From Carposina sasakii (lineage: Eukaryota > Arthropoda > Insecta > Lepidoptera > Carposinidae): DNA of 64,000 nt. The stretch is from positions 9,506,495 to 9,570,494 of the forward strand of contig CP053150.1 of the NCBI GenBank assembly GCA_014607495.2, read 5' to 3'. Position 1 is the stretch's first letter; each line of letters starts with the position of its first letter. Below are positions 48,824 through 60,229 of the stretch, piece by piece. Under the pieces are notes generated by a model. It worked only from the letters and a program-made list of their open reading frames with translations. It made no database searches and had not been told where the DNA came from. The position numbers and the translations under genes were made by a program.

Positions 48824-49444
48824 GCCTTGTCCCCACTAGGAACATTTGTCGAGCGACACGTGTCCACGGAGACATCGGGCGATGTCGGGCGACGTCGGAC
48901 GATATCGCCGCGACATTGTCGAACTTGTTCCTTGTCGCACAGTCGATGAAGAGTAGTGATGACAGAGTGTGGAAGTGCGTGCAACCTGCGTCAATGTGGT
49001 CGAACGACGTAGTGTTGCGACTTATTGATCTAAATACGAGTATATCGCTCCTTGGAGTATTTGTGGAATGCAAGAGTAATCATTATAAAAATCTAGTTTT
49101 CTGTTTAGATATTGATGGGCATATTTTACACAAGAGTATTTCAAAGTCTGTTGATGGAATCCGAGTGAAATTATGGAATGAGCCGTCTAGAACACAGATA
49201 ATTAAATACACTTGTTTTGTTTCGCGAGTACTGTTTAATCCACCATCTTCTCTTCTTTTTTGTTCTTGATGCATTCATAATTATATAAGCCGAATTGTAC
49301 AACACACCGGAGATATGATAGGTTCGACTGAACTGATGTGGACCGAGACAAGACATCGGGCGACGTGGGGCGATGTAGGGCGACATCGCTTGATGTCTCC
49401 GGGGACACATGTCGCTCGACAAATTATCCTAGTGGGGACGAGGC
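48824..49444. mobile_element. TIR element, possibly PIF/Harbinger-derived
   Basis: The left end GCCTTGTCCCCACTAGGAAC then ATTTGTCGAGCGACACGTGT and the inverted right end GCCTCGTCCCCACTAGGATA then ATTTGTCGAGCGACATGTGT match over at least 65 bases. Both ends are followed inward by repeated CGGGCGA.GTCGG units. TAAA borders both sides (48820-48823, 49445-49448), a candidate target duplication. A frame at 48916-49269 includes WSNDVVLRLIDL and KSNHYKN, faintly like a decayed MADF domain, which some Harbinger elements encode; that assignment is weak. Confidence 0.75.
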
Positions 49445-49449
49445 TAAAC

Positions 49450-50329
49450 CTCCAAACTGCCAATCTTGCATGACGATTGCACCAAAATCATGAACTCGTG
49501 CGAAGCTGTAGTAGATGCTCCATATCTCACTTCAACTCCTGGTGAGGTGTCCACAATGTGCAAAATACACAGTACCTATCTACGTACAGTAAAATTACCA
49601 TCCTGTGAGTGGACAAACCTGGCATGAATCTAGGGAACCTACTACGAAGAGGGTGTCATTACTGCGCATGCCCGCTGCCCATTCATTAAATTCAACCTTG
49701 CTTCGTCGACACTTTCAGTGTTTGCTTTCAGTCACCCCCCGGCTTTGGGGCGGTGTTTTGTGTTGTGCATTTCGTGTAATTGTCCCCATATAAGGCCCTT
49801 GAAGAGATCAATGAAGATATAATATACATAATTCAATTTATTATCTGTTTTGCTACATTTTGGTAAGTATTTTTAAGGTATTCAACTGTAAGGTAAGGTA
49901 GAATTTGATTTGTTTGGCTATTGATCGTAGTGTAAACGTTTCGCATGGTGTAAACTTCGAAGAGTTTCTTTTTGGGTACCTAGTAGTCTAGTAGTAGGTG
50001 CTTTTAACCTAATCTTGGTACATACAGAAGAAATAGTTAATTGGTAGTACCTACCTACTAAGTTATTCTTTACCTACTTACTATTTCATATCGTCATCAA
50101 AATGTATAGACCATCTAGGTACCTAAATAGGTAATATTGTGGCTGTATAGATCATCTACCTAGGTAAATAGGTAATATTGTGGCTGTAAATAATTCGTTG
50201 TGACTACCTACCTAAGGTTTCCTTCTTCTTAGTAAGTCGTCGCGTTAAGGTCAACTTACCACCCTACATGACGTACAAATGTTGCAGCCCTTGAAACATG
50301 TGAGGCCAGCCTAAGGCCGTTGTTGGACA
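49450..50329. other. upstream region of the agrin-like gene
   Basis: No gene is supported. TACCTACCTAGG-type runs are abundant at 49975-50215. The promoter and 5' UTR of the agrin-like gene are presumably here, but no motif decides the transcription start. TATAAGGCCC at 49789 is only a weak TATA-like sequence. Confidence 0.4.
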
Positions 50330-53300
50330 ATGGTGACCACCCCGGTCACATTTTTATCTCTGGTGGCTGCTGCTATCGGATGCTATCTGTTCCCAAGTGG
50401 TAAGGATCTTTTTATAAAAAAAACTTAATACTTAATATGTAATAATAATGCAAGCGCCGGTAAAACCCAAATAATACTTAGGATGAGCGATACTCGTAGC
50501 CGTAATTTACCGTACCTACGTTTATTCACACAGCTGTATTCTCAAAATGGAGTAGCCAGAGCTCTGCAGGATAACGAAAAAGATCCTTACAGCCACGTTT
50601 AGCCATAGCGGGGTCACATGTTGATGATTAGTGACAAGTTGCTAGTTCATCGACTGAGGGAACACCTGGCGCTTTCCTTAGTCCTTTCGTTATTTCCTTA
50701 GACGAATGTTACGACATGCGCGGAAGGAAGGAAGGAGATGCAAATGTGTATTCTAGTAAAGCCGCGCATCAGCACCAGGCAATATTGAAGAGTTATAAGG
50801 AATAGCGCACATAGAGGATGCATAGAAAGTTCCACCTTTCCATCCTCACCAACCACGACCAAGACCTGTAGATTTTTCCATTCAACAGATGTATCAAACC
50901 CTTGCCACGGAGTAACATGTGGTCCAGGCGCGATCTGCCGCCCAACCGCCGATGGTTTGGCCTACGAGTGTGAATGCCCCACCTCGTGCCCAAGCTACGG
51001 AGACCACGAGGGCTCCCGGCCTCTGTGCGCCAGCGACGCCAGAGACTATTCCGGCGAGTGTGAGATGCGAAGGGCCGCTTGCGAGGCGAATACCAATATC
51101 ACGTTCAAGTATTATGGTAAATGCGGTAAGTAGGATATTGTTAATTTCTTGCAGTGCTACTTATAAACCCAGAGTGACTGTGTAGGTAGGTACGAGTACC
51201 TACACCAAACCCGTTAAACATTTATGTCAAATTGGACTGTGTTAAATTTGTATCGCATCGAAGTTTGTCATAGCTTTGGCCAATAGGAAGCTTTAAACGA
51301 TTCGTTGCTAAAGGCAAAACAGGCGTGTTTATTGCAAGTTCGATAAATGACGTGATTTCTTCCAGCAAATTAATCTGCTAAGTAATTAGCAGCAATTTAG
51401 GTACTTATACAATATGAATACTTATAATAAATATACCTAAGTAGGTAGAGGTGGGTGATATCAAGTCGATATTGAAGACCTTGAACTTGCCTTAATTACA
51501 AAATTTAATTATTTATAGGAAAATCGATTTTATACCTACCTTACGTACCTATACATTGCCGTGCCTAGTCTACCGATCCTTCAGTGTTTATCCATTCATT
51601 TGCCATGCAGCACGCTTAACTACCAGAGGAGGTAATCTATGACTACCAGTCTCCTTTGAAACTCTTAGTGATATAAAATGTATTATCTTGAGTTTTACGA
51701 TGATGATGATGATGATGACCCAGATCCGTGTGCCGGTGTAACCTGCCCCGACCCTGAAGTGTGCCAGCTAGACGAGCGTCGAGCGCCGTCTTGTCGATGC
51801 GCTGAGCCTTGCCCTCTGGAGTTTTCTCCAGTCTGTGCCTCTGACGGGAAGACATACTCCAACGAGTGCCAGATGCATCGGGAGTCGTGCCGCGCTAGGA
51901 AACACTTGAAGGTTGTGTTCAAGGGACAGTGTAGTTCTGGTAAGTCAATTTGATGGTATTGTATAATTTGGTGGATTCTTGTAGGTAGATTTGTAGATTA
52001 TAGGTATCCACTCGTAGCGGGTTGGGTGGCGGTGGTGTCTTGTGAACAGGCAGGAGCGTCGTACCGATGGCGTAGGGGGGCCCAGGGGCCATTATTATGG
52101 AGAACTAGCTGTTGCCCGCGACTTCTTCCGCGTGGACTACAAAATGTTGACTTCCTTCTCTACTCCCAACCATATGTAGGTACTTAACTATGCAAAATTT
52201 CATGAGGATTGAAGAAGAAATTTCAACATTTTAGAATTCCACGGCTCCCCATGGCGACGCCCTTGTTAATAGATATTTCTACATAGGTAGGTACCTCGTA
52301 GGTTTGCATGTTTGCATAGGTACCTTCGGTATCTCAGTCAGGGTTTTGTGTGGACGGCTTTTCAATACAATATCTGATAGCCCGACTTTACCTACTTCAT
52401 TATACAGTTTTTATGTACCTACTCGTATACCTAAGCATATTTAGAATGTAAAGTTTCAGGCTATAAAAATAAGCTTCATTCTATATCTCCCTTTCTAGGA
52501 GTAAACCCATGCGCAGAAGTGGAATGTCGCCACGGGTCCGACTGTCGCGTGGAAGGGGGCGGGGCGGTGTGCGCGTGCCCGCCGCCTTGCGAGCCGGTGC
52601 TGCGTCCGGTGTGCGGCTCGGACGGCCGGACACATGATAGTGAATGCGAACTGCGCCGCGCTGCGTGCTTGTTGGGACGCGAGTTGAAGGTTGTTCATGC
52701 TGGGGCTTGTGGTGAGTATGTTATGTAACTGGTTATTTTTGTGAGTTGTCTGACTGGTGTTTTTGATGTACCAGTAACGTTCAAAAGTCCAGTACTTACG
52801 ACGTTATGTTTTCCCTAAATGTATGCGTACACACATAAATAGGCATTCAACCGATCAGGCTATTATTAACGTTAAGGTGCTACTGAACTTATGAACCTTG
52901 ACTATAAAAAAGGAAAAGTGCTGTATAACGATACAGCCTGCTTTTTTTTACACTTGATGATGATGATGCAGGGCTTCACTAGAAATTATCAGCTGCAGCT
53001 CTTTCCGTGCATGTCTTAAGAGTCGACTGAGGAACTTAGGGGGCGTTCGCTCAGACGATAGGTAAGCTAGGAACTTGTCATTGATCTTTTACATCTTACC
53101 ATTATTATGGTAAACTAAACTAATCAATGGTCAGCCTATTGCAGTCCACTGCCGAACGTAGGTCTCCCCCAGAGCACGCCTCAAAGCTTGATATCCCGTT
53201 TTTGCCATCTGGTCACTAACAGCCGCCCTCTGTTCATCTGGCCGTAGCCCTACGTAGTCCAACGCTACGCTACTAAAGAACTAACTATCTACTTCGTGTT

Positions 53301-56300
53301 CCTGCAGTTCTGCTACCCCATTTTAGGCACACGGCTGTTTGTAAGTAGGTTTACTTAAGTATGTATAAAAATAATTATAGTATCTTCTATAAATCAAGGT
53401 TCAAACGGCATCTGCGCGGGTCGTGTGTGCCCGCACGGTGGCGAATGCGTGGCGAGCGGCGGCCGAGGCGTGTGCCGCTGTCCGAGGTGCTCGAACGAGT
53501 TCGCGCCGGTGTGCGGTTCGGACGGCATCTCGTACGGGAACCGGTGCAAGCTGCAGCTAGAGGCGTGCCGACATCGCCGGGACGTTATTGTGCTGTATGA
53601 CGGACCGTGCAGTAAGTATCTAGTACTGTGGCTTGATTTTAAGTTCCTGTGTCCCCTAGATGGGCCAGATGGTCTCCGCAGTTCTCCGTCATCCCACTGG
53701 TAGTATTGTGGGTTTAAAACAAACTTTTTTACGAGGCGTGACGCAAGCAAAATTTATCGGATTTGACAAGCATCTTGTCCGACTGTCACACTTAAACATA
53801 AAGTGAACATAAAGTGATGAATTAGATAATAGATTCATTCATTAATGCAATCCATTCAAATTGCGAATCATAATCTAAAATCAACCTTTTCAGATGGCTG
53901 TGAGAACAAGAAGTGTGAATTCTACGCAGTTTGCGAAAGCGATGGCATTTCCGAAGCCAGCTGCGTTTGCCCTAAACATTGTGAAGATGGAACGGTTAGT
54001 ATAGTACCTATATATTTATACTCATTTATACCAGAAAGGATCTGATGGTACGAAAACATTCTTAAAAAAAATTGAAAAATTAATAGATTTTAAGGTAGAT
54101 ACAGATGTACTCCTATTAAAGATACTAGAATTACTACTAGATTACCTAGATTGTATTGCATATGTATGTAATTGTTTGCAAAACATATCACCACACTACA
54201 AGCTTCAAGTCCATGACTACACACATTGATATTTTATTTATTTATTTATTTATATATATATATATCCTTCCTTCCTTCCTATGATAGAACTTTCCTTCAG
54301 ACTTTTTCTCACTGCTTTGTTTACTATTTTAAATGATATCAAATAAACTGCTCTTAGGTAGGTACTAAGAATGTTTGTGAAATTGCAGGAAACCGAAGAA
54401 GTATGCGGCAACGACAACAATACTTATAGCAGTATGTGCGCATTACGCGATCTTTCCTGTCGCGAGAAGAAACATCTGGTGCTCAGGCATATGGGGTCTT
54501 GTGGTGAGCATATATCAGTCGATTACATACATACATATACATACAGGTTCCCGAAAGCGATTTTACAGCCACATTTAGCTGGGTCAGGTCAGTGACAAGT
54601 TGCTAGCTCATCGCCTAAGTGATTATAATGAGAGAAAAAACATCAATATTGAATTAAATTCCATTTATTATTCATATTCGTGACTATTCATGACATTCTA
54701 ACAAGCAAATGGTTAGGTATACATAGTACAAGACAATGGTCCTTCGAATCAGATTTCGTTGCTTCGGCTTTGTTTTTACCAGTTACGTAATGTAATCAGC
54801 CCATTACATTGCATTGTCTAATCCATCTGATATGTTTTTCTTTTCCACAAGAATCGTGTCAAAACGTGGTCTGTCCGAGCGGCACATGGTGTGATCGCGG
54901 CGCTTGTTCGTGTTCGGCGCCATGCTCAGACGTCGCTCGCGAACCCGTTTGTTCGAGTTCGGGGCACACGTTCGTTCACGAATGCGCGCTGCTCAAGGCC
55001 GCTTGCGAGGCGAGAATGCGCGGTGAGAAGCCGATCACTGTGGCTTATTATGGGGAATGCACTGAGGATAGTGAAATAGGTTTGTATTTAATACGTCTTT
55101 TTTGTAGCATTAGGTGTACTTAGAAGTTATTTATAAATGTTACTGGCTAGGTACATGCAATTCTTAAATTATTTGATGACCATTTCAAATTATCCCTTTT
55201 TTTCATTCATTCAGTACTTAAAATCGTTCATTCCTTTTCCATTCACTCACTATCGCTATAGCGATATTCTTTTCCTTCCCCTATTTAATTGTTTTCCATA
55301 CATACACCTTTTCCTCAACGATGATTCTTAAACAGTGTTCAATAATAGGTGGCTTAAGCAGTTTTATTGCAGGAATTATGTGACAGACAAAGTACTTACC
55401 AGTGTTTGGAAATATGAACTATGAACCTTAACTTTTTAAGAGATATTCCATATATTCGATTAACGATAAAAATATTTTCCAGTTGACAACAAAACCGCGA
55501 AAATATCCGAACTAAGCAACGACATAAAGTCGAGCGAAGACGCGGCGGAGAGCTCAAGCGAGGCGGTACATAGCACGGCCGTTTGTGCGAGGGTGCAGTG
55601 TTCTTATGAAGCCACATGTGCTGTGGATGGAAATGGACAACCTAGGTATGTTGAGTTATTGATATCATAGGTCGTATATCCTTGTTTTATGATAAGGGTA
55701 CAATATTAGATTCTAAAATCGATGGACGGTGTAGTAAGCGGGTTCTCGAATGGAGACCGCGCCTCGGCAAGTGTAGCGTTGGGCGTCCTCCAGCCAGATG
55801 GACCGATGACTTAAAGAGGTAGGAAGGTAAAAAGAGAACAGCTGATTTTTTTCACTATTTCGGAGTTGGTCCCATAGTAAAAGTTGTTTCTTTTTACCTA
55901 CCTAGTTTCGTGTCAAAAGATAATCACTAATTTTGAAAACACCTTATATTTTGCTGTCAAATGTCGTGCTTAATGCGTACCTAAACTTTATAAGCAGCAC
56001 CGTATATTTGTTTTACCCATTTTTCCTTTTAGATGCGCATGCCTATTTGACTGCGCAGCCGCAGCGGCCGCCACAGTGACATCGGCGCCGGTGTGTGCGT
56101 CCGACCTGCGACTCTACCCCACTCTGTGCCACATGAAACTGGAGGCGTGTCGTAGGCAAGAGGACTTGAGGCTACGGCCGCTGGCTTTGTGCAGGGGCTT
56201 GGAGGTAGGTTTTTGTTTAGGCCTGGTCCAGGGCCAAAATCGAAATTTTAAAAAAATCTGACGCTCTTTCGTGTCAGATAGGAGATAGTCGGAAAAATTG

Positions 56301-59300
56301 GTCTGCGTAGGGGGTTGAAGGGCTCGAGAGTGAAGACCACATACCGGTAAGTATGGGAAGGCCATTCGCGAGATGGATGCACGGCTTGGCCAGGGTCGCG
56401 GGTTTTTGCTCGATGCAGACCACTTACAACCAAGATCATTGGGAATGCAGTGAAGTAGTCCGTCAGTCAGTCAGTGGCTGAAAATGATGATAAGTAATAA
56501 TAAAGCGTCGAGAACGCGATAGCGTTTTACATGCAAAATTTCCTTGTGTACTGTCAATTTTAATATCTATTTCTCTGTGTCATGTTGTTGGTATACTGTG
56601 TGTTACAGAACAAACTTCTTTTATCTTATTTATCTTTATCTAAAGCTAGAATATACCTTTTAATATTCCAGTTCCGACCGTGTGGTGAGGACGAGCCACT
56701 GACCGGGTTGGACGGCCGGCCGCTGGACTGCGGCGGCGGGCCTCACAGGAAGGACTGTCCGGCCGGCAGCTACTGCCATCACACTGCTAAAGCTGCCAGA
56801 TGCTGTCGGAAAGGTATGCCATTTTATAGCGCAGACAAACTCTTAGATAAAAGGGAAAACACGTGGCAAAAAAGGGTTTAGTATTTTAACTTCGGTTCCT
56901 TTTATCAAATTATTGATATTGATAACCGACAATACTCGTTATGCATGTTCTTCAGACGTTAGTTATTTATGGACCGAGTGTTCTATCTGCGACGTTTAAG
57001 TTACATATATACTATACATATTACATATATAATAACTATTAATTAACCCATCCAAATCAAACAATGATTGTTTATTTGTCTTACTTTCCCACACCCCACG
57101 CAACAGACAAAGCGATAGATGAGAAGAAAGGCTGCCAGGAGTCGTGGCACGGCTGCTGCGCGGACGGTGTGACCGCGGCGCGCGGAGCGGGCGGCGTCGG
57201 CTGCCCGGCGCACTGCGGCTGCCATCGACTGGGGGCTGATGGCGAACAGGTATCACGGGGCCTCAGGCCGCTTGTAGTCGGGGCTCCTATGCCTGACTTT
57301 GGAACTAAAATTTTTTGCATGCAATGACACCATAGTGACACAGAATACAGTGACACATAGTAATTAGCGCCCAATGACATAACACCCTCAAAATTCAAAG
57401 TAAGTCAGTTAGGAAAGGTTTATCTGTATTGTAGTGTACGGAGAGCGGCGAATGTTCGTGCCGGCCCGGCGTGGGCGGGACCAAGTGCGACCGCTGCGAG
57501 CCCGGATACTGGGGCCTGCCGCGGATACATACGGGACATGTTGGCTGCATACGTAAGATTATCAGTTATTTTACATAGACCAACCCACAGGACTACGAGT
57601 GTTACCTAATTTGCAGTAGCAAAGCCGAAGCAATGCGTCAGTGGAGTATACCAACAACTGACATACTATCTGTACATATACTAACTTATTTGGCTACTGT
57701 ACTAACTTATATGGTTGCCAAACAATAGGTATATGCTTCATGACATTAACATGAATACATTTTTTTCCCTATTTTACTGTGTACTATATACCTATGTATA
57801 TTTCATGACCTATATTTCCCAGCGTGCGGTTGTTCAGCATTCGGCTCGGTTCGCGAGGATTGCGAGCAGATGACCGGGCGCTGCGTGTGCAAGCCGGGCA
57901 TCCAGGGGCAGAAGTGTACCGTCTGCTCCAACCATGAGCACACGCTGGGACCCAATGGATGCTTTGATCGTAAGTCTGTGTGTTTATGCTGTCTTGGTGC
58001 GGATTCAGATTAGTTGGTATAGGGCTTAGTTTTAAGACCTGGTTTTTTGTTCCTTCAAATAAACTGTAATCCTGTAAAATCTGTTGTGCCTATCTATAGG
58101 TATTGTTCTAAGGTGGGATGGTCAATAGTCAAGCTGAAAGGCATATTATATAGATCGCTCAGCTTTGCAAAACCACATAGGTACCTACATTCTATGTTGG
58201 GTCTCAAACGGAACAACTGCCATTGTATGTAACTTCTCAGATCGAATCGTATGTACAATATCCTTAAAAAGAATTGTGCTTTGATTTGATACTTATTTTC
58301 TTTGACAGCCGAATCAACACAACTGCCCGCAACCAGCTGCGAGCACATGACTTGCTATTTCGGAGCCTACTGTCTAGTTAGAAGCGGGTTAGCCACTTGT
58401 GAATGCTCAACCACAGAATGTCCGACAAAAGACGGGCCTTCCGTTTGCGGCAGCGACGGCAGAACCTACCTATCCGCCTGCCATCTAAGAAACCACGCCT
58501 GTAGGACCCAATCCGATATAGTGGTCCAAGCTTTCGGCCCATGCGGGGAAGATAATCCCCACGTCCGCAGAGGTAGTCGATCAGCTAAAACTCGCAAGTC
58601 CCGCGCACACTCTGATTTGTCTGTAAGCTCCAAGTCCAAGCACAGTTCCAACTCCGTTCAATTCACTGACGCTTCAGTAGAAACCGATAGCGGCAAGCCC
58701 GACAGCCCACCGCCAGACCTGACGTGCGTCGACATCCTCCCACCAATCGGATACCGCTAGTTGTCGAAGCTAGAAACGTAGATCGCACTTAGATTGTTTC
58801 AAATTTCTTCTATGTTTAATCTTATTCTTAACCGCAGAACACGGCCATGTTAAACAAGATAAACCATGTGTTAAACAGAAAGTAAGCATTGCTGTGTCAG
58901 AAGAGATTGTAAGCAACGAAGTGGAAGAGGAGTATGTTTACGAAGATTATTTTGAGGAGAAACTGGAAGTTGAAGTGCCGTTGTTTGACGGAAATGCACG
59001 AATGACGGCCAGAGCAAGGTTACCGGCTAAAAGGTTTGATATATGGGCGGAGGTGTCTTCCGTATGTAGAGAAGGATCATTAATGAGCGCAGTAGGTGTC
59101 AGGGATCATTTATGGCTAGGTTTTGCAGAAGATAAAGGTGTGTTACAATGGGATGCCGGCAGCGGACCGTTAGTTTTGAAGGCTGGTAAAGTGAAGACTG
59201 ATGGAAGGACCAAAATTACGGCAAGACGCTATAAAAAGGATGCTATGCTGAGATTGGGTTCTAATACTATAAGAGGTTCGTCGCAAGGAAGGATGACCTC

Positions 59301-59784
59301 TTTAGATGTTGATCCTTTTTTGTACATAGGAAATCCGCCGGATAATGTTACAAGGTTGGTATTAGATAAGCATAATTTTCTTTTTCTTTATGGCGTGTCC
59401 TTTGAGTTCTATTTGAGCTTTTAGTCTACCTGCCACTCTTTACGAGTAAAAACTCTTTTTATTTATAAGTTAGTTACCTGCTATTGCAGAGTACAATTTT
59501 ATTGTTAATCTGTACCGTATTAGGACATAATACGAGTACTTATTATTTTCATTTAAATCGATGTTTATATTATTAATACATTTAAAAAACAAATGAGAGT
59601 ATAGTATTTTTCTTTTTCTGTCAGGTTATCAGGCAAGACACCTTTACATGGGTTCGTTGGATGCATACACCGGCTAAGAGTGAGCGGCCACGACATTATA
59701 CCGCCCGCCCGCGGTCTGACCATCACAGCGCACAGAGTCCGTCCCTGTACTCCACATAACTTGGCCCAATTGGTCTGCCCATAG
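50330..59784 (+). CDS. agrn: agrin-like multi-Kazal, laminin-EGF, laminin-G protein
   Basis: Exons in phase: 50330-50399, 50889-51125, 51724-51939, 52499-52711, 53399-53611, 53894-53994, 54389-54503, 54852-55079, 55483-55645, 56033-56204, 56672-56813, 57107-57249, 57435-57552, 57823-57969, 58309-58572, 58838-59354, 59625-59784; 1072 aa. Residues 1-23 ([20 protein letters not shown]..) form a signal peptide, which fixes the start. Seven Cys-rich follistatin/Kazal modules follow (~24-576; typical [20 protein letters not shown]), then a Cys cluster with [14 protein letters not shown] (~577-671), two laminin-EGF modules (~672-759), an eighth Kazal (~760-847), an acidic linker and one laminin G-like domain ending [16 protein letters not shown] (~885-1040). 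This order matches agrin, a basement-membrane proteoglycan, but the SEA domain and two of the three LG domains of vertebrate agrin are absent. Synaptic function is not implied by sequence. The 51724 acceptor is weak. Confidence 0.85.
50525..50780 (+). repeat. dispersed repeat family A, long copy in agrin-like intron 1
   Basis: Full block order: CACAGCTGTATTCTCAAAAT, AGTAGCCAGAGCTCTGCAGG, CAGCCACGTTTAGCCATAGC, GGGGTCA, GACAAGTTGCTAGTTCATCG, then ACGAATGTTACGACATGCGC and AGCCGCGCATCAGCACCAGG. It is the longest of the copies and the best reference for the family. Non-coding. Confidence 0.7.
52104..52245 (-). mobile_element. Helitron 3'-end fragment in agrin-like intron
   Basis: + strand CTAGCTGTTGCCCGCGACTT then CTTCCGCGTGGAC is the reverse complement of a Helitron 3' hairpin plus CTAG terminus. 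The body (AACTATGCAAAATTTCATGA) has no coding capacity and its 5' end is not identified. Confidence 0.65.
52965..53110 (-). repeat. family A reverse fragment in agrin-like intron
   Basis: + strand GTAAGCTAGGAACTTGTCAT followed by TGATCTTTTACATC is the reverse complement of the GATC/GACAAGTTGCTAGC block of family A. Non-coding. Confidence 0.5.
53130..53275 (-). repeat. RTE LINE 3' fragment in agrin-like intron
   Basis: + strand TCAGCCTATTGCAGTCCACT then GCCGAACGTAGGTCTCCCCC then GATATCCCGTTTTTGCCATC matches 18311-18400, the C-terminal codons and tail of the RTE element, on the minus strand. 5'-truncated. Confidence 0.75.
54540..54620 (+). repeat. family A fragment in agrin-like intron
   Basis: Contains TTTACAGCCACATTTAGCTG, GGGTCAG and TGACAAGTTGCTAGCTCATC then GCCTAAGTG, matching family A in order with an internal deletion. 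Non-coding. Confidence 0.5.
55725..55830 (+). repeat. RTE LINE internal fragment in agrin-like intron
   Basis: Contains GGTTCTCGAATGGAGACCGC, GCCTCGGCAAGTGTAGCGTT and GGGCGTCCTCCAGCCAGATG then GACCGATGACTTAAAGAGG, the sense strand of the [24 protein letters not shown] coding part of the RTE element at 18299-20160. Truncated on both sides. Confidence 0.75.
56320..56515 (+). repeat. probable LINE 3' fragment in agrin-like intron
   Basis: Reads GAAGACCACATACCGGTAAG, CGCGAGATGGATGCACGGCT then TTCCAGG-like text and ends GAAAATGATGATAAGTAATA, a composition and simple tail typical of a non-LTR 3' end. No intact frame; identity uncertain. Confidence 0.4.
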
Positions 59785-60003
59785 ACAATATATACACAAC
59801 GAAAGACAGACGGCAAAAGGATTAAGTTAGTATACCGGCTATATGATTTTATTGTTTCACAGGTGTTACATACCATTAACGGTTGCGTTACACAAGTTCT
59901 TCAGGATTATTTGAAAAGTATAAAAGGTAAATAATAATAAATTGTGACTATACCTATCTACTAATCGAAATACCTGTATTAATCTGAGTATGTACCTGCT
60001 GGG

Positions 60004-60025
60004 AATAAATACCTAATCAAATAAA
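60004..60025 (+). terminator. poly(A) signals of the agrin-like gene
   Basis: AATAAA occurs at 60004-60009 and again at 60020-60025, about 220-235 bases after the stop at 59782-59784. They are the first canonical hexamers downstream and probably end the transcript. Confidence 0.5.
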
Positions 60026-60109
60026 GTGACAAGAAAACTGCTAAATATTTACTATTACTACCTAAGTAAGAAGTTTTAAATAAAGTATCATGATGATTGT
60101 GTAATATTC

Positions 60110-60225
60110 ACTCAACTATACACTCAAAATTGGTCAGAAGTAGCACCATGTGGTTCTATCGGCCCTTGGTGCTCTGCCTACCCCGTAAGGGATAGAGGCG
60201 TTATTATATGTATTATATGTTCTAC
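60110..60225 (+). repeat. LINE 3' end related to 40865-41108
   Basis: Shares CTCAAAATTGGTCAGAAGT, TGTGGTTCTATCGGCCCTTG and TGCTCTGCCTACCCC.TAAGG with the copy in a CHD1 intron, and ends ATTATATGTATTATATG. 5'-truncated, sense orientation. Confidence 0.7.
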
Positions 60226-60229
60226 TATA

